A stretch of DNA of 64,000 nucleotides from Hylemonella sp. GTDB taxonomy: Bacteria > Pseudomonadota > Gammaproteobacteria > Burkholderiales > Burkholderiaceae_C. Positions 9,065 to 18,760 of this stretch are shown piece by piece (the first letter of the stretch is position 1; each line of letters starts with the position of its first letter). The notes beneath the pieces were generated by a model. That model did not search any database. It was given only the letters and a program-made list of their open reading frames with translations, and was not told where the DNA came from. The stretch spans positions 62,001-126,000 of the forward strand of contig JAUYQZ010000039.1 of NCBI GenBank assembly GCA_030695415.1, in the 5' to 3' direction. Position numbers and translations under genes: made by a program.

Positions 9065-10666
9065 CTACCGCGTCATCCCGAGTTGCAGGGAGTCTCTGCC
9101 GGTCGCGGCGGCGTGGTCATGACCGACCTTGAACACCGAGACCACCTGGGCCAGACGTGAGGCCTGGTCCTTGAGGCTCTGTGCTGCGGCGGTGGACTCC
9201 TCGACCAGTGCCGCATTTTGCTGCGTCATCTGATCCAGATGGTTGACCGCCGTGTTGACCTGCGCAATCCCGCTGGACTGCTCAGAGGTGGCGGCCGTGA
9301 TTTCGCCAATGATGTCGCTCACCCGCTGGACTGCCGAGACGATCTCGCTCATGGTCTGACCGGCTTCGCTCACAAGTCGCGCACCGGATTCAACGCCTGA
9401 CACGCTGGCGGCGATCAGCGTCTTGATTTCCTTGGCGGCCTCGGCCGAGCGGCCGGCCAGGCTGCGCACCTCGCTGGCCACCACCGCAAAACCCCGCCCC
9501 TGCTCACCGGCCCGCGCGGCTTCCACCGCAGCGTTGAGCGCCAGGATATTGGTCTGAAAGGCAATGCCGTCGATGACGCCGATGATGTCGGAAATCTTTT
9601 TCGACGAATGGGTGATGTCGTTCATGGTGCTCACCACCTGGGAGACCACCTGCCCCCCGCGCTGGGCCACGGTCGCGGCCGAGGCGGCCAGCTGGTTGGC
9701 GGTGCGCGCGGATTCGGCCGACTGGCTGACGGTGCCGGTCAACTGCTCCATGCTGGAAGCCGTCTGCTGCAGACTCGACGCCGCCTGCTCGGTGCGGGCG
9801 CCAAGGTCCGCATTACCGTGGGCCACTTCGGAGCTGGCGACTTCGATGTTCTCCGAGGATGAACGCACCTGTTCGACCAGCCTGGAGAGCGCCAGCTGCA
9901 TGTCGCTCAGGGCGTCGACCATGCTGCCGAGCTCATCGCCACGCGAGGCCGGCACCGGCGCCGACAGGTCTCCATCGGCAATCAGGCGCAGGGATTGCTT
10001 CACGTCTTCGAGCGGCCCGAGGATGGAACGCATCGTGTGCCAGGCCACCCCGCCCAGCAACAGCAGGCACAGCACCCCGCCGCTGATCCCGAACACCAGC
10101 ATGCGCTGGCTGGAGTCGACGGAGGCTTCGTAAGTCTCGTTCGCGCGCTTCTGCGCCAGGGGAATCAGCGCCTGCAGGGGTCGGACCACGCCCTTGATCA
10201 TCACGGCCCAGTCCTCCTCCAGCACGGACGTCAGGGCGTTATTGTCCTTGGCGACATAACCCTGCTCAAGCTTGCCCAGGGTCGTCTCCACCACCGTCCA
10301 GCGCTGCTTGATGGCCTCGATGCTCTCGCGCGCCTCGCCCTCTGTAAACGCCTCCGAGGCCAGCGGCTCGAGCCGCTGCCACAGCGCTGCCAGCTCCTTG
10401 CGGGAGTCCCGCAGGTGGTTCAAGGAGCCGGGCACCGGGAGCTGGTCGAGCAGGACTGCCGCCGCACGAAAGCGCACTTCCAGCAGCAGGCCGTCAACAC
10501 GCTGCAGGCCCACGATCATCTGGCCGTTCTTCTCGAACAACTGGGTCAGGGCCGTGCGGTTGACGCGGTTGGCGGCAAAGAACAGGGTCGCCAGCAAGGC
10601 CACGGCCACGAAGGCCAGGCCGGTCAGCAGCAACAGACGTCCCTTGATGGAGAGATTCACGGACAT
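9065..10666 (-). CDS. Methyl-accepting chemotaxis protein
   Basis: Inner-membrane chemoreceptor, 533 residues. TM1 is at about residues 9-29, then a periplasmic helical bundle of about 160 residues (4HB type), TM2 near 192-212, a HAMP domain, and a cytoplasmic signalling hairpin whose tip reads [20 protein letters not shown]. It should relay ligand binding to CheA/CheW. There is no C-terminal CheR/CheB-tethering pentapeptide. No che genes are nearby, so it is an orphan receptor; a link to the adjacent aromatic catabolism is possible but only inferred. Confidence 0.93.
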   Translation of the reverse strand: MSVNLSIKGRLLLLTGLAFVAVALLATLFFAANRVNRTALTQLFEKNGQMIVGLQRVDGLLLEVRFRAAAVLLDQLPVPGSLNHLRDSRKELAALWQRLEPLASEAFTEGEARESIEAIKQRWTVVETTLGKLEQGYVAKDNNALTSVLEEDWAVMIKGVVRPLQALIPLAQKRANETYEASVDSSQRMLVFGISGGVLCLLLLGGVAWHTMRSILGPLEDVKQSLRLIADGDLSAPVPASRGDELGSMVDALSDMQLALSRLVEQVRSSSENIEVASSEVAHGNADLGARTEQAASSLQQTASSMEQLTGTVSQSAESARTANQLAASAATVAQRGGQVVSQVVSTMNDITHSSKKISDIIGVIDGIAFQTNILALNAAVEAARAGEQGRGFAVVASEVRSLAGRSAEAAKEIKTLIAASVSGVESGARLVSEAGQTMSEIVSAVQRVSDIIGEITAATSEQSSGIAQVNTAVNHLDQMTQQNAALVEESTAAAQSLKDQASRLAQVVSVFKVGHDHAAATGRDSLQLGMTR

Positions 10667-10720
10667 GGAGACTCCTACTGCGCTACGGAACGGGCCGCGC
10701 GGGCGCGCGGCCCGACAGGC

Positions 10721-11173
10721 TTACTGCGTCGGCAGGCCCTTGGAGGTCCACTCCGGCATGCCGCCACGGAACCAGTGAATCTTGGTGTACCCGCCCTTCT
10801 GCGCGACCACCGAAGCCTTGTAGCTCTTCCAGCATTCGCCGGCATTGCAGAAGAAAACGATAGGCGCGTTCTTGTCCGCGGGCAGTTTGCTCAGGTCAAA
10901 CTGATCCTGACTGACGTCGAAGTTCACGGCCTTGGCGCTCTTCTCGCGGTAAGGCACGCTCTTGGCGCCCTTGATCGTCTTCTCGGCATACTCGGCCGCC
11001 ACCCGGGTGTCGATCAGCGGCACGCCGCTGTCCAGGAGTTTCTTGGCCTCGTCGGCGGCGATCACCTTCACACCGGCCAGCGTCGGGGGGGTGTCTGCAG
11101 CCATGGCCGGCATCACGACGCCCGCCGTCAGCAACATGGCGGCTGCACATTTCAACAAGTTGCGCTTGATCAT
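10721..11173 (-). CDS. Periplasmic rhodanese-domain protein
   Basis: 150-residue single-domain rhodanese with a cleavable signal peptide (hydrophobic core ending VMPAMAAD). The domain has PLIDTRVAAEY and a Cys in the loop FFCNAGECWKSY where sulfur would be carried, so sulfurtransferase or redox activity is possible. The ATG at 11173 follows AGGAG, excluding the longer upstream reading. It runs in the same direction as the chemoreceptor with 54 bases between. No partner for sulfur relay is visible. Confidence 0.85.
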   Translation of the reverse strand: MIKRNLLKCAAAMLLTAGVVMPAMAADTPPTLAGVKVIAADEAKKLLDSGVPLIDTRVAAEYAEKTIKGAKSVPYREKSAKAVNFDVSQDQFDLSKLPADKNAPIVFFCNAGECWKSYKASVVAQKGGYTKIHWFRGGMPEWTSKGLPTQ

Positions 11174-11231
11174 GGAAAGCTCCTGTAAAAAAGAATTGCC
11201 AAAGTTGCAAGCGCTTTGGCGACGCCGCACA

Positions 11232-11266
11232 GAATGCGGCTTCAACTCAAGGGTCAAGCCGCATTC
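11232..11266. promoter_or_regulatory. Perfect 11-bp inverted repeat between divergent genes
   Basis: GAATGCGGCTT (11232-11242) is exactly inverted as AAGCCGCATTC (11256-11266), with 13 bases between. It lies in the 239-base space between the rhodanese (leftward) and PanE-like (rightward) starts. There is no U-run, so an operator or a leader-RNA hairpin is more likely than a terminator. The rest of this gap is comparatively AT-rich and probably contains both promoters. Confidence 0.5.
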
Positions 11267-11412
11267 ATGTGGTCACACTAACATTCCCGGCCGGGCCGTT
11301 GAATACCGGGCGGGGTTTAATTTAATGACAATGGTCCATTTTTTCGCAAAATGAGCACTCTTCCGAACCATCCCATTCGACACAATATCGGCAAGCATGG
11401 GAGATTACTGAA

Positions 11413-12390
11413 ATGATGAAGGTCTGCATCTACGGTGCCGGCGCCATCGGCGCTTGGATGGGTGTGCGGCTGGCGCGCGCCGGCTGCCAGCTCAGCGTGG
11501 TGGCCCGCGGCGCCACGCTGCAGGCGCTGCAGCAGCACGGCCTGCGCTGCCGCGAGGGTGGCACTGAGTACGCCGTACCGGTGCTCACCAGCACCAACCC
11601 CGCCGAACTGGGCGTGCAGGACCTGGTGGTGCTGGCGGTCAAGGCACCCGCTCTGGCGGAGGTGGCCAGGCACATCCAGCCCTTGTTGGGCCCTTCCACC
11701 GTGGTGCTCACCGCCATGAACGGCGTGCCCTGGTGGTTCTTCCACGGTTTTGGCGACCAGTTTGCCGGCACCCCGCTCAAGGCCATTGACCCCAAGGGCG
11801 GGATCGCCGCGGCCATCCCGGCGGCACACGTCATCGGTGGCGTGGTGCACGCCAGCTGCTCTCTGGCCGAGCCGGGCTGTGCCCAGCATCACTTTGGCAA
11901 TCGCCTCATCGTGGGCGAGCCCTCGGGGCAGAAGACCGGGCGCGTCCAGCAACTGGTGCAGCTGCTCAGCCAGGCCGGCTTCGAGACCGAGCTGTCGGCG
12001 CAGATCCAGAAGGACATCTGGTACAAGCTCTGGGGCAATATGACGGTCAACCCCATCAGCGCGCTGACCGGCGCCACCACCGACAAGATCCTGGGCGACA
12101 AGCTGGTGCGCGACTTCATCTCCAAGGTGATGATCGAGGCCAAGGAGATCGGCGCGCGCATCGGCATCCCGATCTTCCAGCAGCCCGAAGACCGCCACGC
12201 CGTCACGATGAAGCTGGGTGCCTTCAAGACCTCGATGCTGCAGGACGTGGAGGCCGGCCGCCCCGTGGAGATCGACGCCCTGGTGACCGTGGTGCAGGAG
12301 CTGGGTGCGCTCACCGGCGTGCCCACGCCCTACACCGACGTGCTGCTGGGCCTGGCGCGACTGCAGGCGCGCACGCGCGGTCTGCTCTGA
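11413..12390 (+). CDS. 2-dehydropantoate 2-reductase family protein
   Basis: NADPH-dependent ketopantoate reductase fold, 325 residues. GAGAIGAWMG at residues 8-17 (approximately) is the nucleotide-binding loop, and KDIWYKLWGNMTVNPISALTG contains the catalytic Lys region and the C-terminal helical domain. Ketopantoate reduction (pantothenate synthesis) is the reference reaction, but many genomes carry several paralogues acting on other 2-oxo acids, so I withhold panE. It is followed after 5 bases by two EamA exporters, which hints at a metabolite export unit. Confidence 0.82.
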   Translation: MMKVCIYGAGAIGAWMGVRLARAGCQLSVVARGATLQALQQHGLRCREGGTEYAVPVLTSTNPAELGVQDLVVLAVKAPALAEVARHIQPLLGPSTVVLTAMNGVPWWFFHGFGDQFAGTPLKAIDPKGGIAAAIPAAHVIGGVVHASCSLAEPGCAQHHFGNRLIVGEPSGQKTGRVQQLVQLLSQAGFETELSAQIQKDIWYKLWGNMTVNPISALTGATTDKILGDKLVRDFISKVMIEAKEIGARIGIPIFQQPEDRHAVTMKLGAFKTSMLQDVEAGRPVEIDALVTVVQELGALTGVPTPYTDVLLGLARLQARTRGLL

Positions 12391-12395
12391 ATTCA

Positions 12396-13301
12396 ATGTC
12401 GCCATCGCCCCCCGCACTCAGCCGCGCCGCCTTCTTCACGCTGCTCTTCACCGCCTGCCTCTTCGGCGCTAACCACGTTGCAGCGCGCCTGGCCTTCAAC
12501 CACGGCCTGGACGTGGCTACCGCCGTGCTGGTACGCAGCTTCGTCACAGCTGTCGTGGTCGGCGCCATCGTCTGGCAGCAGGGCGTGTCGCTCGTCGTCA
12601 CGCCGCGCCAGCGCGGCTTTCTGTTGCTCATCAGCGCCCTGGTGGCTGTGCAGAGCCTGTGCCTGTACGCCGCCGTGGTGCGCCTGCCCGTGGCGCTGGC
12701 CCTGCTGACCTTCAACACCTACCCGCTGTGGACCGCCCTGTTCGCCTGGCTGCTCTACCGGCACCAGCCGGAACGCGCGGTACTGCTGGCCATGCCCGTG
12801 CTCCTGTTCGGGCTGGCGCTGGCACTGGACGCCCTGGGCGCGGCCTCAGGCCTGGGCGCTGCCGCGCAGTGGAGCCGCATCGGCGCGGGCGTGGCTTTTG
12901 CCATGGTCGCAGCGGCTGCGTTCGGCGCGGCCCTGGTGCTCACCCAGCATGAAGCCGCCAGCGTGGACGGGCGGCTGCGCACCACCATCACCCTCACGCT
13001 GGTCGGCCTGCTGGCCCTGGTGGCCGTACCGCTACAGGGCGGCCTGCACCTGCCGCAGGCCGTCGCCGGCTGGTGGGGCCTGGCCGGCCTCACCCTGTTT
13101 TATGGCACCGCCTTCACCATCATGTTCACCTTGCTGCCCCGGCTGGGCGTGGTCGGCAGCTCGCCCATCATGAACGTGGAACCGGTGGCCGCACTGGTGC
13201 TGGCCTGGGCCCTGCTGGGGCAGACCATCGCCCCCGTGCAGGTGGCCGGCGCACTCATCGTGGTGGGCACCGTCATGGCCCTGGGCCTGCGCAGGCATTG
13301 A
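12396..13301 (+). CDS. EamA/DMT-family transporter
   Basis: Ten-helix drug/metabolite-type permease, 301 residues, with two EamA repeats. The first begins TACLFGANHVAARLAF and the second follows about residue 150. Starts 5 bases after the PanE-like gene and is followed after 7 bases by a second EamA gene, so the three are probably cotranscribed. Such proteins usually export amino acids, purines or other small metabolites; the substrate is not evident. Confidence 0.85.
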   Translation: MSPSPPALSRAAFFTLLFTACLFGANHVAARLAFNHGLDVATAVLVRSFVTAVVVGAIVWQQGVSLVVTPRQRGFLLLISALVAVQSLCLYAAVVRLPVALALLTFNTYPLWTALFAWLLYRHQPERAVLLAMPVLLFGLALALDALGAASGLGAAAQWSRIGAGVAFAMVAAAAFGAALVLTQHEAASVDGRLRTTITLTLVGLLALVAVPLQGGLHLPQAVAGWWGLAGLTLFYGTAFTIMFTLLPRLGVVGSSPIMNVEPVAALVLAWALLGQTIAPVQVAGALIVVGTVMALGLRRH

Positions 13302-13308
13302 GGGCACC

Positions 13309-14151
13309 ATGACCCTTGCAGTCATGGCCGTGGTCATCTTCTCGGCGCTGCTGCACGCTGGCTGGAACGCGCTGGTGCGCGCGAGCAGTGACAAGTTCCT
13401 CGCCTCGCTGCACGTGGTGTGCGGCGCCGCCGCCCTGGCCGCGCTGATGCTGCCGGCCCTGCCATTGCCCGCCGCCGAGAGCTGGCCCTGGCTACTGGCC
13501 TCGGGGCTGATCCACGTTGTCTATTTCGCGCTGGTGGCACGCGCCTACCAAGGCACCGACCTGGGCTTCGCCTACCCGCTGATGCGCGGCACGGCCCCGG
13601 TGCTCACGGCGCTGGGCGCCGCGCTGCTGCTGAATGAGGCACCCACACCCGGTGCCTGGCTGGGTATCGCGCTGATCTGCGCGGGCGTGCTGGCGCTGGC
13701 GGGCCGCGCCTGGCGCAGTGGCGCCGGCCACCCTGCGGCGGTGCGGGCCGCACTCGCCAACGCCGGCGTGATCGCGCTCTACACACTGGTCGACGGCCAG
13801 GGCGTGCGCCTGGCCGGCCATGCGCTGAGCTATACCGCCTGGGTCTTCCTGCTCACGGCCGCCTTCATGCTGCTCACGGCCATCGGGCTGCGCGGACGCA
13901 CGCTGCTTCGCCCGGCCCCGGGCGCGTGGCGCGCCGCCGGGCTCGGCGGCGCCGGCACGCTTGCAGCCTACAGCCTGGTGCTGTGGGCCATGACGCAGGC
14001 ACCGATCGCCACGGTGGCCGCGCTGCGTGAAACCTCGATCGTGTTCGCAGCACTGATCGGCGCCCTGTTCCTGCACGAAGGCCTGGGCTGGCTGCGCCTG
14101 GTTTCGGCACTCCTGGTTTGCGCCGGCGCCGTGGCGATCAAGCTCGCCTGA
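13309..14151 (+). CDS. EamA/DMT-family transporter
   Basis: 280-residue inner-membrane protein with about ten hydrophobic helices, related to but clearly different from the gene just upstream. LHAGWNALVRASSDK at the N-terminus and YPLMRGTAPVLTALGAALLLNE, the conserved end of the first EamA repeat, are visible. Ends back-to-back with the converging gene: its TGA at 14149-14151 abuts the opposing stop at 14152, leaving no intergenic space for separate terminators. Confidence 0.85.
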   Translation: MTLAVMAVVIFSALLHAGWNALVRASSDKFLASLHVVCGAAALAALMLPALPLPAAESWPWLLASGLIHVVYFALVARAYQGTDLGFAYPLMRGTAPVLTALGAALLLNEAPTPGAWLGIALICAGVLALAGRAWRSGAGHPAAVRAALANAGVIALYTLVDGQGVRLAGHALSYTAWVFLLTAAFMLLTAIGLRGRTLLRPAPGAWRAAGLGGAGTLAAYSLVLWAMTQAPIATVAALRETSIVFAALIGALFLHEGLGWLRLVSALLVCAGAVAIKLA

Positions 14152-15363
14152 TCAGCGCCGGATCTTCTCGCGTGCGCGCCGCACGCGCTCGACGTTGATC
14201 GTCACCTTGCCGCTGCGAAACAGCATGGGTGCGGCGATCGCGCAGGCCGGGTCCGCCGTGTCGAGGCAGTGGTAGTTGAAAGCCGGCATGCCGTTCTTGT
14301 CGACAATGACGATGACCCAGGGCGTGTTCGCACGCAGCCCACGCTGTACCGCCACCGCTGTCTCGCCGCCGACGAGGCGCACATAGGTCCCCGGCGGATA
14401 AAAGCCGATCGCTGCGGTCAAGGCGCCACCGACCGATGCGGTGACTTCCTTCTCGGTCTTCAGGTAGATGGACTTGGCCGACTCCAGCGGAGAGAGCGCC
14501 TCGCGCGAACGGCGTGCGGCCATCTTGGCGACAAAGACGTCAGTCATGCTCAGCAAGCGGCGCGCCTGCAGGTTGTGCGGCAGGCCCTCGGGCGCATCGG
14601 GCTGGTGGTGCCAGCGCACCAGGTCCAGCTCCTCCACGTCCTCGATGCCCAGCCAGACCAGGATCTTCAGGCTCAGCTGCGGATGGTCCTGGATCAGCTC
14701 GCGCTGCTCGGGCGTGGGGGCCTCGCTCTGCCGGGCCAGCACGTCCTGCTCGCGGGCCATGCCGATGTTCATGGTCAGGGCCGCGCTCATGAGCGACTGC
14801 CGCTGCTGCGGGTTCAGGCCCAGCTTTTGCGCCGCCAGCTCGCAGACACAGGCACACAGCAGGGCATGCGTGGCGCTGTAGCCCAGGCTGCTGTCGGCCA
14901 GGGCCTGGAACAGGCAGAACAGGCTGTCGTCGGCGTCGGCCTGGAGCAGCGCGCGCGCCTTGTTCTCCAGGGCCGCCAGCCGCGGCAACGGGTTGAGCGC
15001 CAGCCCGCCCTGATAAAGGATGCCGCGCAGCACCTCCTGCAGGTCCATCCAGCCGCCGTTGAGCTGCTCGCCCACCATGTAGTCGCGTTCGCGGATGGCG
15101 CTGGGCATGGGCTGGCGCGCGATCGCTTCGACCTCCACCCCTTCCATCAGCAGGGTGTGCACCATGCGCTCATAGGAGCGCTGCCAGGCTTGCGCCTCGG
15201 CCTCGGTGGTCGATGCATTGTGGGCGTAGAGCTTGTCGCGGTGCGCCTCGGAAACGATGGGCTGCCCTTTGCGCAGCAGCAGCAAGCCGTCGGGGTTCCA
15301 GACGTTGACCGGCAGCGGCTTGCCCACGGGCAGCATGGCAACGGGAATGGGCACGTACTTCAA
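14152..15363 (-). CDS. Degenerate HD-GYP-like protein
   Basis: 403-residue cytoplasmic protein. The centre resembles an HD-GYP/HDOD helical domain ([15 protein letters not shown], then [10 protein letters not shown], then [12 protein letters not shown]), but the HD pair and the GYP signature are not intact, so c-di-GMP hydrolysis is doubtful; a regulatory or binding role is more likely. The best start is TTG at 15363, preceded by GGAGG and overlapping the alr stop in a TTGA junction. A longer start at 15402 would overlap alr by over 40 bases. Confidence 0.65.
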   Translation of the reverse strand: MKYVPIPVAMLPVGKPLPVNVWNPDGLLLLRKGQPIVSEAHRDKLYAHNASTTEAEAQAWQRSYERMVHTLLMEGVEVEAIARQPMPSAIRERDYMVGEQLNGGWMDLQEVLRGILYQGGLALNPLPRLAALENKARALLQADADDSLFCLFQALADSSLGYSATHALLCACVCELAAQKLGLNPQQRQSLMSAALTMNIGMAREQDVLARQSEAPTPEQRELIQDHPQLSLKILVWLGIEDVEELDLVRWHHQPDAPEGLPHNLQARRLLSMTDVFVAKMAARRSREALSPLESAKSIYLKTEKEVTASVGGALTAAIGFYPPGTYVRLVGGETAVAVQRGLRANTPWVIVIVDKNGMPAFNYHCLDTADPACAIAAPMLFRSGKVTINVERVRRAREKIRR

Positions 15364-16478
15364 GTCACCACCTCCACCGGCACGCGCGCGGCCAGCGCGC
15401 ACATCAACTCGTAACCCACGCTGCCGCCGGCCTGGGCCACCTCGTCGATGGGCAGCAATGCACCGCCCGAGGCCCGCCCCCAGAGCGTGACCTCCGAGCC
15501 CATGCCCGCGGCGGGCACGGGCGTGAGGTCCACGGTGATCAGGTCCATGCTGACGCGCCCGACCGTGCGCGTACGGGCGCCATCCACCAGCACGGGCGTG
15601 CCGTGCCCGGGTGATCCCGGGCTGGCACGCAGGTAGCCGTCGGCATAGCCGCAGGCCACCACGCCAATGCGCATGGGCTGGGCTGCGGTGAAGACCGAGC
15701 CGTAGCCCACGCTGTCGCCCGCGGCCAACTGCTGCACACCGACGATGCGCGAACGCAGCGTCATGGCGGGCAGCAGAACCCAGTCAGCCGCACTGTGCTC
15801 CGGATGGTCGGGTGACGCGCCGTAGAGCAGCACGCCGGGACGGATCCAGTCCGAACGCAGACCCGCTGCAGCCTCGGGCCCCATGTGGCGCAGGATGGCC
15901 GCACTGTTGCTCAGGCTGCGCTCGCCCGGCAAATCCTGCGTGGCTGCGTTGAAGGCGGCCAGCTGGCGGGCCACGCCTTTGGCACCATCAGCATCGCTGA
16001 AGTGCGTCATGAGCGAAATCTCGTCGACCTGCGGCAGCGCGTTCAGGCGGTGCCAGGCGGCGCGGAACTGATCCGGCTTGAAGCCCAGGCGGTTCATGCC
16101 GGTGTTCATCTTGAGGAAGACCCGGTGCGGCGCATGCGTCTTGTGCACGGCCAGCATGTCGATCTGCTCGGCACAGTGCACCACATGCCACAGGTCCAGA
16201 CGCGAGCACAGCTCCAGGTCGCGCTGCTCGAAGACGCCCTCGAGCAGCAGGATGGGACCGCGCCAGCCCAGACCGCGCAGACGCTGCGCCTCGTCCAGGT
16301 CCAGCAGGGCGAAGCCGTCGGCGCCGCGCAGGCCTTCGTACACCCGCTCGATGCCGTGCCCGTAGGCATTGGCCTTGACCACCGCCCACACCCGTGCGTC
16401 GGGGCTGGACTGGCGCGCGCGCGCCAGGTTGTGGCGCAGGGCTTCAACGTGGATCTGGGCTTGGATGGGGCGGGACAT
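15360..16478 (-). CDS. alr: Alanine racemase
   Basis: PLP enzyme interconverting L- and D-alanine for peptidoglycan. The 372 residues contain the PLP-Lys motif [10 protein letters not shown] (Lys35), [17 protein letters not shown] and the second-site Tyr region [13 protein letters not shown] 16478 begins the family-typical SRPIQAQI; an upstream in-frame ATG adds 22 atypical residues. It is translationally coupled to the HD-GYP-like gene downstream. Presence of a single alr here does not say whether a catabolic dadX exists elsewhere. Confidence 0.93.
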   Translation of the reverse strand: MSRPIQAQIHVEALRHNLARARQSSPDARVWAVVKANAYGHGIERVYEGLRGADGFALLDLDEAQRLRGLGWRGPILLLEGVFEQRDLELCSRLDLWHVVHCAEQIDMLAVHKTHAPHRVFLKMNTGMNRLGFKPDQFRAAWHRLNALPQVDEISLMTHFSDADGAKGVARQLAAFNAATQDLPGERSLSNSAAILRHMGPEAAAGLRSDWIRPGVLLYGASPDHPEHSAADWVLLPAMTLRSRIVGVQQLAAGDSVGYGSVFTAAQPMRIGVVACGYADGYLRASPGSPGHGTPVLVDGARTRTVGRVSMDLITVDLTPVPAAGMGSEVTLWGRASGGALLPIDEVAQAGGSVGYELMCALAARVPVEVVT

Positions 16479-16609
16479 GCTGTTGCGAACGATCTCGGGC
16501 GGGGCTTTCCATAACCCCTTAGCCTGAATTGTGACATTGCCCACCGTGCTATAACCCAGCGTCGATTGGATTTACACAACAGGCTCCCGCCCGACGGACC
16601 GCGATTTCC

Positions 16610-17230
16610 ATGGAAGTCTTCCAACTCCTGATACCCATCTTCACCGAATACGGCTACCTTGCCGTGTTCGTGATGCTGCTGATCTGCGGCTTCGGCGTGC
16701 CCATCCCCGAGGACGTCACCCTGGTCACCGGCGGCGTCATCGCCGGCCTGGGGCATGCGAACGTCCACACCATGTTCGCCGTGGGCATGGCCGGCGTCAT
16801 GATCGGCGACGGTCTGATGTTTGTCCTGGGACGTGTCTACGGCCAGCGCCTCCAGATGCTGCCCGGCTTTCGCAGCATCCTGACCCCGGAGCGCTTCGCC
16901 AGGGCGCAGGACGCCTTCCACAAGTATGGCAAGTGGGTGATGTTCGTGGCGCGTTTCCTGCCCGGCCTGCGCACCCCGGTCTTCTTCTCGGCGGGAATGA
17001 GCCGCCGCGTCAGCTTCGGCACCTGGTTCATGATGGACGGCCTGGCCGCCCTCATCAGCGTCCCGATCTGGGTCTACCTGGGCTACTACGGCGCCCAGAA
17101 CTGGGACTGGATGTTCTCCGTGCTGCACAAGTTCCAGCACGGCATCTTCGCCCTGCTGGGCATCCTGGCCGTCTGGATGTTGGCGCGCTGGTGGAAACGC
17201 CGCCGCCAGCAGGCCACCGACCGCCGGTGA
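16610..17230 (+). CDS. DedA/SNARE-associated family membrane protein
   Basis: 206-residue polytopic inner-membrane protein of the DedA (VTT) family, proposed undecaprenyl-phosphate or phospholipid translocases. Visible: GFGVPIPEDVTLVTGG, the family's conserved acidic re-entrant segment, and VARFLPGLRTPVFFSAGMS with the conserved Arg residues. It ends in a GTGA overlap with the next gene. Diverges from alr with about 130 bases between the two starts. Confidence 0.9.
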   Translation: MEVFQLLIPIFTEYGYLAVFVMLLICGFGVPIPEDVTLVTGGVIAGLGHANVHTMFAVGMAGVMIGDGLMFVLGRVYGQRLQMLPGFRSILTPERFARAQDAFHKYGKWVMFVARFLPGLRTPVFFSAGMSRRVSFGTWFMMDGLAALISVPIWVYLGYYGAQNWDWMFSVLHKFQHGIFALLGILAVWMLARWWKRRRQQATDRR

Positions 17231-18114
17231 GTCGGCCCGCCGTCGCCGCACTGGCGGCCTGGGCCCTGGTGCTCAACGCCTTTGTCTGGGGCGTCTCCTG
17301 GTATCCCTTCCGTCTTCTGGAAGCGCAGGGCCTGCACCCGCTGTGGTCCACCTTCGTGATCTACGGCCTGTGCTTCGCGGGCCTGCTGGCCTGGCGCCCG
17401 GGCGCGTGGCGCCACTTCCTGCGCTACCCGCTCTTGCTGTTGCTGCTGTTGGCATCGGGCCTGGCGAATGTGGGCTTCAACTGGGCCGTCACCATCGGCG
17501 ACGTGGTGCGCGTGGTGCTGCTGTTCTACCTGATGCCGGCTTGGTCGGTGCTGCTGGCCTGGCTGCTGCTGGGTGACCGCCCCACGCGCAACGCACTGCT
17601 GCGCCTGGCGCTGGCCCTGGTGGGGGTGCTCATCGTGCTCAAGACGCCGGGCTCGTCCTGGCCGGTCCCCAGCGGCCTGGCCGACTGGCTGGCGCTGCTG
17701 GGCGGTTTCAGCTTTGCGCTGACCAATGTGCTGCTGCTCAAGCTCAAGGACACACCGGAGGAAGCACGCATGGTCGCCATGTTCGCTGGGGGCACGCTGC
17801 TGGCCCTGGCCACGGCGCTGCTGGGCGCGGCCTCGGGCCTGGTGCCGCTGCCGCCGGCCGTGGCTACCGGCTGGGTCGGGCTGGTGCTGCTGACCAGCCT
17901 GGCCTTTCTGTTCGCCAACATGGGCCTGCAGTACGGCGCGGCCCGCCTGCCGGCTGCCACCACGGCCCTGGTCATGCTAACCGAGGTGGTGTTTGCGAGC
18001 GTGTCGTCGGTGCTGCTCGGTGCGGCGGCCCTGGAGGCGCGCACCTTGCTGGGCGGCGCGTTGATCTTGATCGCGGCGCTATGGGCGGCATGGCCCAGCC
18101 CGCAGCGCTGCTAG
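17227..18114 (+). CDS. EamA/DMT-family transporter
   Basis: 295-residue ten-helix permease. The GTG start at 17227 overlaps the dedA stop (GTGA), so translation is coupled; the reading frame is open further upstream, but only inside dedA. It shares an unusual first repeat, VWGVSWYPFR and VRVVLLFYLMPAWSVLLA, with the EamA protein at 24208-25143, indicating a paralogous pair inside this window. Substrate unknown. Confidence 0.85.
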   Translation: MSRPAVAALAAWALVLNAFVWGVSWYPFRLLEAQGLHPLWSTFVIYGLCFAGLLAWRPGAWRHFLRYPLLLLLLLASGLANVGFNWAVTIGDVVRVVLLFYLMPAWSVLLAWLLLGDRPTRNALLRLALALVGVLIVLKTPGSSWPVPSGLADWLALLGGFSFALTNVLLLKLKDTPEEARMVAMFAGGTLLALATALLGAASGLVPLPPAVATGWVGLVLLTSLAFLFANMGLQYGAARLPAATTALVMLTEVVFASVSSVLLGAAALEARTLLGGALILIAALWAAWPSPQRC

Positions 18115-18148
18115 CATCCAAGTTCCTCTTGTTCGCACCCGCTCCAGC

Positions 18149-18634
18149 ATGCCCTCCGTCTACGATTTCGATGCCGAACAGATTGGCGGCCAGACCGTCG
18201 CCCTGAACCAGTTCCGGGGCCAGGTGCTGCTGGTCGTCAACACGGCCAGCGCCTGCGGCTTCACGCCGCAGTTTGCGGGACTGGAGGAGCTGCACAAGAC
18301 TTATGGCCCGCAGGGCCTCGTCGTGCTGGGTTTTCCCTGCAACCAGTTCGGCGCGCAAGACCGTGGCAGCAACGAGGAGATCGCCAGCTTCTGCCAGCTC
18401 AACTACGGCGTCGGCTTCCCCATGATGGCCAAGATCCAGGTCAACGGCCCCCAGGCCCATCCGCTTTACCAGTGGCTGGTGCAGGAGGCCCGAGGCTTTC
18501 TGGGCACGAAGGCCATCAAATGGAACTTCACCAAGTTCCTGATCGGCAAGGACGGCCGGGTACTCCGGCGGTATGCACCTTTCACGAAGCCCGGGCGACT
18601 GCGCCGGGATATCGAGGCGGCGCTGGCGGCCTGA
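18149..18634 (+). CDS. Glutathione peroxidase (thiol peroxidase type)
   Basis: 161-residue peroxide-reducing enzyme, BtuE/GPx-like, using Cys instead of selenocysteine: NTASACGFTPQ places the peroxidatic Cys at residue 36. The other catalytic residues lie in FPCNQFGAQ and WNFTKFLIG. No signal peptide, so cytoplasmic. It is a complete copy; a damaged duplicate of its 3' half follows just downstream. Confidence 0.93.
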   Translation: MPSVYDFDAEQIGGQTVALNQFRGQVLLVVNTASACGFTPQFAGLEELHKTYGPQGLVVLGFPCNQFGAQDRGSNEEIASFCQLNYGVGFPMMAKIQVNGPQAHPLYQWLVQEARGFLGTKAIKWNFTKFLIGKDGRVLRRYAPFTKPGRLRRDIEAALAA

Positions 18635-18660
18635 TCCACGGCGGCGCCTCGCTGAACCGG

Positions 18661-18753
18661 CTGGCCGGGGTTGCGCTCAAGGGGCCGCGGGTCCATCCGC
18701 TTTACCGATGGCTGGCGCAGGAAGCCCGGGACTTCCTGGGCACGAAGGCCAGT
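18661..18753 (+). pseudogene. Fragment of a second glutathione peroxidase gene
   Basis: The DNA translates to GPRVHPLYRWLAQEARDF followed by LGTKA, nearly the same as the GPQAHPLYQWLVQEARGF-LGTKA segment of the intact gene just upstream, with many bases identical. No start and no catalytic Cys region are present, and the reading runs on into unrelated sequence, so this is a remnant of a tandem duplicate. It lies between the intact gene and the opposing nuclease gene. Confidence 0.75.
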
Positions 18754-18760
18754 GAGAGGT

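Noticed and set aside
14152..15363. Active HD-GYP c-di-GMP phosphodiesterase
   Set aside because: The HD dyad and GYP residues are not intact; called degenerate instead.
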